From assembly GCA_026770585.1 (NCBI GenBank), contig MU646440.1:712867-729038 (forward strand): DNA of 16,172 nt. Reading direction: 5' to 3'. The notes under the pieces were generated by a model, which saw nothing but the letters and a program-made list of their open reading frames with translations, was not told the DNA's origin and made no database searches. Both the position numbers and the translations under genes were made by a program. Every line of letters begins with the position of its first letter. Positions within the stretch are counted from its first letter, which is position 1. Source of the DNA: Baffinella frigidus. Lineage: Eukaryota > Cryptophyceae > Cryptomonadales > Baffinellaceae. This document shows positions 5,441 through 12,355 of the stretch, in pieces.

Positions 5441-8400
5441 CTGCCGCCCGCGTGTCAGAAAACAGCGTCAGGGCAACCGCCACGCACCGTGTTCGTGTCG
5501 AAAAGACAACTGAATCAGTTCCGTACGTAGCGTTTTCATTTAATTAGGAGGCCTTATTAAATTTGCTATGCCCTAACTGGTTCCTCCTATTCAACCTCCT
5601 GTTGAAAAGGAACTGATTCAGTTGCATGTATCTTCCGAGATGCGTGTGGTGAGCACACAGCACTACAGGAGTTACTCGCGAATGCGGACACGCACCACCC
5701 CGGGGGTGGTCATGTGCTCCTAGGACTAGCCCTACCATGGACTAGCCCTACCATGGCAGAGAGCTGCATGGGATACACCAGAACCGTACAATATCCTGGG
5801 TGTTTCGGCGCGGGTCCGGTCGAACCCAGAAGCGATGTCGGTGTGGGTAAATACCCTAGCCTCGCAGGTTAAGAGTCAAGGCCGTGTGACACGGTTCGTG
5901 TAGCGTTCAAAATCATGTCGAGGGTTACAGGGGTACCTCACTCACAAGAACCCCCCCCCCCCCCCTAGGACCCTACAGTAGGCCTATGCATAGGGCCCTA
6001 TGGTGGTCCTAGGGGGGTGAGCGTTTCGTGTGAGCGAGGTACCCCTGTACGGGCGGGGGGGGGCACCCGCTGTCGATGTCGGTGAGTGCCCGGTAGATGA
6101 TGACGCCCTGGAACTTGGCGACCTTGGCCGCATTAATCTGTTGCCCCGGGGGGGGTGTAAGTGAAAGGTCCTTCTTTGATGCAATACGCAAGACCACCAC
6201 ATGAAGAAAGCACCGTTGGTTGCTCATGCATCACGACCGCGGAAAGCGCTAGTGCAGTGCAGGCAGACACGTGAGTGCAGGCGAGAGCGGTCCACTGAGT
6301 GCGGTCCACTTAGTCGCCTACAGGGGTTATACTCGCGAATAAGAACACGCACCGCTCATGGGAAGGTCATATGCTCCTAGGCTTAGCCCTACCGACCCTA
6401 GGACGGTGCGTGTTCTTATTCGCGAGTAACCCCTGTACTCTTTTTCAGCAAGAGGATTCCGGGGCAGGGTGTGCGGCAACGAGATCCTTTCCACACAGTG
6501 GGCTACGAAGGGATTTTCGGGCACTCGGTCCCCGAGTTTCCGTTACCTTATCCGTAGGAACCCCCCCTATGCCCCTACGGGTTGCCTACCGTAGGGTCCT
6601 AGGTCGTGTCGCTTAGGGGTTATTCAAACTCCCTTCGAAGTCCGCTGTGTGGCATGGGAGAAGATCGCCGAGGTCCCCAGATCCAAGGGATTTCGCCGCG
6701 TGCTCTAACAGACTTTATCGCAGTAGCCGTCCATCTAAACCATTTCTGGTACAACACGAAGGGAATTCAAGCCCCAAATGTACAGAATGGCTCAAACGCC
6801 GCCCTGAATCTGACATAAATTTTATCTGGGGGCCCTGAAATGAATTTTATCGGGGGAACCACCCTAAGAGATTGGGAGTGACCTGCTGAAGGACAATCGG
6901 AAGTTCCGGAATGACGAGTTTGCCGTCCACTTCTGTCACCTCTTGTGCCTGCCGGCGTCTCTGTCTCAGCCCATATCAAGTCTTTTTTTTCTTCTTTATG
7001 ACTCTCGATACAGGTCCTAAATGAGGCCCTTGAGCCTTGCGTTGAGTGATACACAAGTCTATGAGCGTTGAGAAAACGGGCCCGCCTCAGAGACAAGAGC
7101 TATGCCATTTCGCATAGCCCTCGGCGCAGATCAATTCGGCGCACGCCTTGCTGGGTAGGCTCTGAAGCCGATCACCAGGCGCAGCCACGAAGCCGAGCAT
7201 GAAGACAAACACGAACAAGGTCACCAGGACAGGTTGAGGGGACGCAACCAAACGCGCCAGCCGCCGCGGGAGGCTGCGCGAAAGTGGTTTCTTGTAGTTG
7301 ACTGCTAATATGGTTTCTGAAAGTTGCGACATGTTGACTGATAATATGGTTTTCAAAGTTCCGGCAATATGGTTTCTTAAAGTTGCGGAGAGACGAAAGT
7401 TGTCCGAGGCGCAATCAGGGATCCGAAACTGATCCTTAGCTTGGTCCCCACTTCCTTTTCGCATCTGGCTGATCATGGGAAGTGGAGGCTTACATCAAAC
7501 ACTTCCTGGGGGGTGCCGGAGATGCGGGAGTCGATGTAGGCCAGCACCGCGCAGGTGGCCGGGATCTGCTCCCACCACATCAACTTCCATCAGGAACTGC
7601 GATCTTCCAACAGGAAATGCGATCCACTTTTAGAAATGGTGAGGAATTCATGGGGTGTCAATGATGAGGGACGTTGAATGATGGCAATCGCTCGGTAGGC
7701 TTTTTTGGTTTGCACACTCGACCATACATCTGATCGTAGACGAACGTACAACCGTACAGGAGGGAATCTTCTGATTCTCCTCGGTATTACTCTCAGCCTA
7801 GACCACCCTAGATTTTACGCGGAGCAATTGTAAAAAGCAATGGCTCTAGTAGAGTCCCTCTCAGGGACTTTCGATCCACTTTTGGCGTGTATTCCCCCTG
7901 AAATCTGAGAAATTGACTTTTGCGATTGCCTCTCGTCTGATCTTGGGTGGAGAAGAGCGATAACAAAGTCTATGAGCCGTAAGACGAGCCCGCCTCGGTA
8001 CCCACGCCGGGCTCGTCGGTGGGGTATTTCAGGCCCGTTTTTGGAGCCATTGGCCAGTTCTTCGAGCCGTTTGCTACTGAAAATTGATTTTGGAATACGG
8101 GTTTCCCTTGAAAATTTACTTTTGAATACCCCCCCCGAGAGCTTTTGAATTCCCCCCCCACAAGAGATTTTGAATACCCCCCCCAAGAGATGGTGATTGT
8201 CCCCGTGAGTGAAACAGGAGCACCGTGCATTTTTCCGGCCGAGTCGCGCATGCAAACGTGGTCTGCAAAAGAGCAGCGGCACAACACCACCCGAGGCTCA
8301 AAAAAAACAGCCTGGCGCAAGAGAGAAACCTAGCTCTGTCCCAGTTCAATTTGGGCTCGTAGATAGAGTGCCCCCCCCGAAATTTCACAGGTAAAATTTG

Positions 8401-9492
8401 ACCCCCCCCCATGAAAACGAAATTCACCTGTGAAATTGGGAGGGGGGCACTCTATCTACGAGCCCAAATTGAACTGGGACAGAGCTAGGAAACCGGGGGG
8501 GGGGGGGTGCCCACCTTAGCTTTGAGCGCGACACCCGCTGAGTAGAGCTTGTCATCCATTCCCGCCTTGACCCCAATGATGGTGCATCCCGCCTGGACGG
8601 CCGCGTCCAGCTGCGCCTCGTCCGCCACGAGGCCCACCGCCTCCATCGACAGCGCCGCACACGCCGCCACCTGCCCCCCGCGCCCCGTTCCTTCACGCCC
8701 TCTCTTATCGCGAGAGTGTTCCTGCAACGGCAGATGCTGCGAACGAGAAGGCAGTGGAGCGCAGAAAATAAGGGGGGGGCAGTACCACGTCGGCAGCGCC
8801 GTCGTCGGCGAACGAGACGACAACTCCGTCGGCCCCCACGGCCTTGGCCTCCGCGACGGCCTTCACGGTCATGGGCCCGGAGCGCAACACGGGGATCGCG
8901 CCCGGGAACGACCCCTTGGCTTTCTGCAAGTGGACGCAAAAGGTTCAGGTTACGGGAGAGCAGAGGACAGCCCTCTGAGGGTTCGGGTGTGGGCTGAGCG
9001 TTCGGTGAGGACCTGCTGCTCCTTGACGAACAACTCGAGGTCGTCCATCGCCTCGGGGACGGTGGTGTCCACGATGATCGCGGCGCGCTTGTCGCGACGC
9101 TGGTTGAAGGACCAGTTCTGGTAGAGCATCGAGCGGATGTTCTCCGCTGGTGCCTTGCTGCGCGCGAACTCTTGGAGAGGGACAAAAGCGCCCGACGACT
9201 TCTTGACAGCCTTGAACACCTTGGTCGAGGCCTTGCCCGCCGTGCCGGCCTCGACCGCCTCCATGTTCTTCGCGACGGCGGCCTCGTCCAGCATGCGGGC
9301 GGCCCGGAGACCAGGGACGCACGAACCGGGGCGCACGCTGGCCCCGATCGCGCTCCGCGAGGCGGCGCCGCCCCGGGGGACGAGCCCCCAGCAGCCAGAC
9401 GCGTGGAAGCCGAGCGAGGGGAGCGCCGAGCTGAGCACCGTCACCGCCACGAGGAGCGAGGCGCTGCGGGCCCCGCGGCCCATGAATGCCAT
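5278..9492 (-). CDS. Gene 2: plastid-targeted indole-3-glycerol-phosphate synthase-like protein, six exons
   Basis: Minus-strand gene-level model joining 9492-9013, 8923-8786, 8670-8515, 7565-7494, 6137-6067 and 5440-5278: 359 residues, all junction phases in agreement (0,0,0,0,2). Residues 1-28 form a signal peptide (core LLVAVTVLSSALPSLG), followed by F29 and a Ser/Arg/Gly-rich transit-like stretch, the bipartite form used for complex plastids. The mature part starts MLDEAAVAKNMEAV, like the N-terminal helix of TrpC. It then shows beta-alpha repeats matching the IGPS barrel: KVFKAVKKSS, RAAIIVDTT, AIPVLRSG, EAKAVGADGVVV, AVGLVADE, AGCTIIGVK, CAVLAYID, GVIIYRAL. The usual catalytic residues are mostly replaced: IGPS VLRKDF is VLRSGP (no catalytic Lys), LVEVH is LVADE (no Glu), GVNNR is GVKAG, SESGI is AYIDS. 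One Lys (K97) may remain. It is probably not an active synthase. The family call rests on my own alignment by eye. Confidence 0.65.
5500..5645. mobile_element. Family D MITE-like element, copy 2
   Basis: AACTGAATCAGTTCC at the left pairs with GGAACTGATTCAGTT at the right. It shares AATTAGGAGGCCTTATTAAATTT and CCTATTCAACCTCC with copies 1 and 3. The outer ends are degraded compared with copy 1. Confidence 0.8.
5664..5756. mobile_element. Partial family C element
   Basis: It starts TACAGGAGTTACTCGCGAATG, close to the left end of the intact copy at 6319-6437, and continues through GCACGCACCACC and GCTCCTAGGACTAGCCCTACC. A 15-bp unit (GGACTAGCCCTACCAT) is duplicated in tandem at its end and the right arm is missing. 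Confidence 0.65.
5936..6049. mobile_element. Family B MITE-like element, copy 4
   Basis: TA-CAGGGGTACCTCACTCACAAG at the left, GTGTGAGCGAGGTACCCCTG-TA at the right, with the CCTAGGACCCTACAGTAGG core. TA flanks both ends. It begins 16 nt inside the donor of gene 2 intron 5. Confidence 0.85.
6067..6137 (-). CDS. Gene 2 exon 5
   Basis: The acceptor is taatctg on the plus strand, CAG|ATT on the minus strand. It encodes INAAKVAKFQGVIIYRALTD and three more residues, then two bases of a Gly codon (phase 2). In the IGPS alignment this is helix 7 with strand 8 and the start of helix 8 (AAGVDAVLVGEALM in typical TrpC). The donor is AGCGG|gtgccc. Confidence 0.7.
6319..6437. mobile_element. Family C MITE-like element
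   Basis: TACAGGGGTTATACTCGCG at the left pairs with CGCGAGTAACCCCTGTA at the right, extended by AATAAGAACACGCACCG and its mirror. The core has GCTCCTAGGCTTAGCCCTACC and CCTAGG. The ends CAGGGG with flanking TA are shared with family B although the inner arms differ. Confidence 0.85.
6491..6652 (+). mobile_element. Family A MITE-like element (intact copy)
   Basis: The ends are CCACACAGTGGGCTACGAAG and CTTCGAAGTCCGCTGTGTGG. Inside, in order: GGATTTTCGG, a hairpin (ACTCGGTCCCCGAGT), TTCCGTTACCTTATCCGTAGG, the core GCCTACCGTAGGGTCCTAGG, and CGCTTAGGGGTTATTC. The same order recurs at 11569, 14099 and 15372 on this strand, and reversed at 2135. Confidence 0.85.
7285..7390 (+). repeat. Short tandem repeat, AATATGGTTT(C/T) units
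   Basis: Three to four degenerate units share ATATGGTTTCTNAAAGTTGCG at about 7308, 7337 and 7367, alternating with GTTGACTGNTAATATGG. Intronic. No known repeat recognised. Confidence 0.6.
7494..7565 (-). CDS. Gene 2 exon 4
   Basis: On the minus strand, acceptor gggagcag|ATC and donor TTTGAT|gtaagc. It encodes IPATCAVLAYIDSRISGTPQ and four more residues, phase 0 at both ends. In IGPS this is strand 7 and the start of helix 7 (IPSDVLVVSESGI..TPEDV in typical TrpC), but the SESGI motif is AYIDS. An alternative acceptor 18 nt upstream would add LMWWEQ. Confidence 0.7.
7985..8185 (+). repeat. Dispersed tandem repeat, second locus
   Basis: The module CACGCCGGGCTC..GGGGTATTTCAGG..TTGGAGCC is followed by repeats ending TTTTGAATACCCCCCC at about 8123 and 8168, with decayed copies at 8085 and 8147. 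Same order as at 1286-1412. Confidence 0.65.
8330..8488. mobile_element. MITE-like element with near-perfect 63-bp arms
   Basis: Arms 8330-8392 and 8426-8488 match perfectly over their outer 47 bases (starting CTAGCTCTGTCCCAGTTC), with a few mismatches further in and a 33-nt loop. The ends CTAGCTCTG are shared with 13258-13389. The high identity suggests recent insertion. It lies within gene 2 intron 3. Confidence 0.9.
8515..8670 (-). CDS. Gene 2 exon 3
   Basis: On the minus strand, acceptor ggggggcag|GTG and donor GCTAAG|gtgggc. 52 residues, phase 0 at both ends. It carries AVGLVADEAQLDAAVQAGC and TIIGVKAGMDDK, the strand 5 to strand 6 region of a TrpC barrel. The Glu of LVEVH and the Asn/Arg of GVNNR are replaced. 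Confidence 0.75.
8786..8923 (-). CDS. Gene 2 exon 2
   Basis: On the minus strand, acceptor cacttgcag|AAA; donor GTG|gtactg at 8785, or three bases earlier at 8788. 46 residues with GAIPVLRSGPMTVKAVAEAK and AVGADGVVVSFADD: TrpC strands 3 and 4. IGPS normally has PVLRKDF here; the catalytic Lys is absent. Confidence 0.75.
9013..9492 (-). CDS. Gene 2 exon 1: bipartite plastid signal and barrel N-terminus
   Basis: It starts at ATG 9492-9490. The 160 residues include a signal peptide (to about G28), a Phe at 29 opening a transit-like region, and the mature start near R66-M67. Strand 1 (KVFKAVKKSS, residues 91-100) and strand 2 (RAAIIVDTTVPEAMDD) follow. The donor is GAGCAGCAG|gtcctc, phase 0. The start is chosen as the only Met giving a complete signal peptide. 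Confidence 0.75.
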
Positions 9493-9969
9493 GCTGTGCG
9501 GGTGAACAGGCGGTGGCCTGGACGCTCTGCCGACTGGAGGAAGAGAGTCCTCTGGGACGGCCTCCTGCTTGATATACTGTTTTGTACGTATATCCTGAAA
9601 AGTGGCCGTCCTGTCAAAGTCAATTTCGCGTTCAAAGAGGGGTGGGGAAGCAGGTTATTTGCACAGGAACACAATCTTCCGAAAAGACACCAAAAAAGTT
9701 AGCGGGACTTTTGTGAAACAGAATTGAAAGTTAGTCCACAAAAATGCCTCTAACTTTTTGGGGGTCTTGTCGGAACACCTCGAAAAACGGGCCATAAAAT
9801 ATTTTCGATACCTGAGGCGGGCCGGTCCGGAGGATAAAAAGAGAAATTAATCAACTTTTGGCACATTCACGTCAACTTTTGATCTGCTTCACCACCTCGT
9901 TCAAATTTAATTTCCTCGGCGGACGGGCAAGGCGTCGAACCAACGGCGTGGGGAGGCGGCGGCGAAGCG
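9493..9969. promoter_or_regulatory. Divergent promoter region between genes 2 and 3
   Basis: The 477 bp between the two start codons should carry both promoters. A TATA-like GATATACTG lies near 9569. An inverted-repeat element at 9677-9775 sits in the middle. I cannot assign transcription start sites or specific motifs. Confidence 0.45.
9677..9775. mobile_element. MITE-like inverted repeat in divergent promoter
   Basis: TTCCGAAAAGACACCAAAAA at the left pairs with the mirror of TTTTTGGGGGTCTTGTCGGAA at the right. Arms are about 40 nt with several mismatches and a loop of about 12 nt. It may affect transcription of either gene, but this is inference. Confidence 0.65.
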
Positions 9970-11142
9970 ATGACTCAGACCTTCAGCTCGATGCCAAGTG
10001 TCGTCACCTGGCTAGATGCCCCGGTTTCCACGAAGAAAGTCGCCCAGCCCGAGGTCCCTCTCGCCAAGGGGGCCCCTGCAGCTGCAGAGGCAGTGGCACC
10101 TCCTTCTACGGTGGAGGCGGCATTGCCAACGGCACAGCAGCAGCAGGCGGTGGCGTTGCCAGTGGTGTATCATCAGGATTCGGCACAACTGCCAGCTGCG
10201 GCGCAGCAGCAGGTTCCTCTCGACGATCTCCAGCAGGCGGCGGCATTGCCAGCGGCGCAGCATCAGCAGTCGGCACAACTGCCAGCTGCGGCGCAGCAGC
10301 AGGTTCCTCTCGACGATCTCCAGCAGGCGGCGGCATTGCCAGCGGCGCAGCATCAGCAGGCGGCAGAACTGCCAGCTGCGGCGCAGCAGCAGGCTCCTCT
10401 CGACGATCTCGCCGAGGGGGGGGCTACCGCGGCAGCTCCTGCAATTAAGAATCTCCACCCACACTCTCAGATGCTGCTTGACTCGATCATGAAGGAACGC
10501 TTCGCGAAGACGTTTTTTAACGTGCCCGTGGACCCCGTGGCCCTCAAAATCCCCGACTATCTCGAGAAGGTGAAGCGTCCGATGGACCTCGGGACCGTGA
10601 AGGAGCGGCTTTCCAAAGGGTACTACGCCTCGGCCGACCAGTTCCAGGACGACATAAACCTCGTGTGGGACAACGCCTTGTTGTTCAACGCGCCCGGGAC
10701 GATGGTGCACGAGGGGGCGCGCGCGCTCAAGGATTCCACAGAGAAGCGATTCAAGAAGCTGCCCAAGGTGCCAGGGAGCAAAGATTATGGGGGTGGGGGT
10801 GGGGGGGGCACGCCGGGGGGGGGCGCCGCGCAGGGGGGAGCATTGCCAGCGTCGGCGCCGCAGCAGCAGCAGCAAGAACGGAAAAAGCGGCAGCGCGAGG
10901 CGTGCCTCTCGCCCAACTCCGCCGGGACGATCTTGGAGAGCGACTCGGGGCGCACAAAGCGGGACCGCAAGCAGACCGAGTTCTTCCAGGACGCTGAGGA
11001 CGGGGGCGGCAGCGCTGTGAACCCGCCCAGCGGGAGGGAGGGCGCGGCGGACCAGGAGAGCCCTGCGGTGTGGTGGCCGAAGCTCTTTGACACGCAGATG
11101 CCGAACCCCCTGGACCCGACGCAACGCACCACCTCGCATGTG
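9970..11142 (+). CDS. Gene 3 exon 1: Gln/Ala repeat and bromodomain
   Basis: 391 residues from ATG 9970 (G at -3). The bromodomain is complete in this exon: ZA-loop region FFNVPVDPVALKIPDYLEKV, the KRPMDLGTV signature, and a BC-loop with DNALLFN (N240 is the expected acetyl-lysine contact). A Gly run and CAG repeats follow, then the basic RKKRQRE and GRTKRDRKQTEFF. The donor is CATGTG|gtacct at 11143; a donor three bases earlier is also possible. The telomere-like array starts four bases into the intron. Confidence 0.9.
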
Positions 11143-12304
11143 GTACCTAAACCCTAAACCCTAAACCCTAAACCCTAAACCCTAAACTCTAAACCCTCAA
11201 CTCTGAACCACAAATCCTAAACCCTAAACTCTCAACTCTCAACTCTCAACCCTAAACCCTAACCCTAAACCCGAAACCCTAAACCCGAAACCCGAAACCC
11301 CCAAAAGGTGCAGATGGTCGGCACGAAAGAGCGGTTCTACCTCGGCTGCCCTGTCCTCCTCCGCGACGACGCAGCCGGGCCCGGGCTGGTCCGCGCGATC
11401 GTCTCCGGGCGCCTCTCCCCCTCCGGGACCGTCCGTGCCAAGCTCGTCGGAGACGGGCGGGAGCTCCATGTGGAGACGGACGCGGTAGGGACGCGCATCC
11501 GGTTCGACCGGGAGGCGTGCGGCGTCGCTGCCATTGGGCGCCACGCCCAGGTTCGCCGCCCGCTCCCCCACACAGCGGGCTTCCAAGGGATTTTCGGCCC
11601 ATTTTGGGGCGAGTTTCCGTTACCTTATCCGTGGGAAACCCCCCTATGACCCTACGGGTTTCCTACCGTAGGGTCCTGGGTCTTATCGCTCAGGGGTTAT
11701 TCAAAATCCCTTCGAAGTCCGCTGTGTGGCTTCCCCTGCCTGTCCGCCCTTGACTTCTCCCGTCTTCTGTTTGTGGTCACCCTTCCCCCTGTGTGTGAAG
11801 AAGACGAACCGGATGCAAGTGATCGCACACGTGCAGAGGGGTGCGGCAGGCAGGGGGGGTGCAGGTGCTCTGCCGCACGTTAATAGGGTGACGGGCTGAA
11901 AACCGGGTAGTTAAGCCTACGGTATTGCCTACGGTAGGCCGTAGGGGCCTAGCGGGGGTCCTACGAAATATCAGGTCCTAGGAGCCCTACGGCCTACCGT
12001 AGGCAATACCGTAGGCCTAACTACCCGGGTTTCCGTCCGTTAGCCTATGAACATCACTGCAGAAGGGTGATGAGATGCTGACGGGTGGCGCACCGGGGCA
12101 GGTGAAGTTTGATGACGGGACGTGGTTTGTGGGGGTGATCTCCTCCGTGGAGCAGAAGGCGCGCGCCGATGGGGGGGTGTCGCTACAGCTGCGCGTCCTC
12201 TTTGAGGTCTCTCTCTCTCTCTCTCTCTCGCTCTCTCGCTCTCTATCCATCTATCTATCTAGATCCCTCTCTGTCTGTCTCTCTCTTTAGATATAGATAT
12301 AGAT

Positions 12305-12355
<51 letters not shown>

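Larger units (their letters stand above)
5441..6066 (-). other. Gene 2 intron 5 with three MITE-like elements
   Basis: The intron is 626 nt with donor gtgccc. It contains family B copy 4 (5936-6049, ending 16 nt from the donor), a partial family C element (5664-5756) and family D copy 2 (5500-5645, about 60 nt from the acceptor). The segment 5757-5935 has no structure I recognise. Confidence 0.6.
6138..7493 (-). other. Gene 2 intron 4 (1356 nt) with several repeats
   Basis: The donor is GAT|gtaagc. The intron contains a family C element (6319-6437), a family A element (6491-6652), a duplicated AATTTTATCNGGGGG pair (6816-6857) and a short tandem repeat (7285-7390). A 60-residue open frame at 7087-7270 with one hydrophobic segment is treated as non-coding, because exons 4 and 5 align without a gap to the TrpC family. 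Confidence 0.6.
7566..8514 (-). other. Gene 2 intron 3 (949 nt)
   Basis: The donor is GCTAAG|gtgggc. It contains a strong inverted-repeat element (8330-8488) 26 nt from the donor and the dispersed CTTTTGAATACC tandem repeat (7985-8185). Open frames in 7815-8427 overlap these repeats and show no protein similarity. Confidence 0.55.
11551..12101 (+). other. Gene 3 intron 2 (551 nt) with two inverted-repeat elements
   Basis: The donor is gttcgc and the acceptor ggggcag. It holds a family A element at 11569-11729 (18 nt from the donor) and a large inverted repeat at 11881-12050. The position GRHAQ|V matches intron 6 of the second module copy exactly. Confidence 0.75.

Noticed and set aside
3125-6437. 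CRISPR array from regularly spaced family B and C copies
   Set aside because: Copies are self-complementary, more than 100 bp long, unevenly spaced, and in a eukaryotic intron-bearing context.
7087-7476. Minus-strand open frame with a hydrophobic segment (129 codons)
   Set aside because: It overlaps a short tandem repeat, and it would have to fall between gene 2 exons 4 and 5, which align to the TrpC family without a gap. Kept as intron.
8116-8427. Possible extra gene 2 exon on the minus strand after cttttgcag
   Set aside because: The in-phase reading is Cys/Arg-rich and runs into the TTTTGAATACC tandem repeat; the TrpC alignment needs no extra segment between exons 3 and 4.
8549-9702. Plus-strand open frames of 120-190 codons
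   Set aside because: They are antisense to gene 2 exons 1-3, which carry a signal peptide and TrpC-like motifs on the minus strand.
10012-11139. Long minus-strand open frame (375 codons)
   Set aside because: It is antisense to the bromodomain exon and reflects its GC-rich codon use; the product is Arg/Leu/Cys-rich with no domain, while the plus strand has a clear bromodomain.
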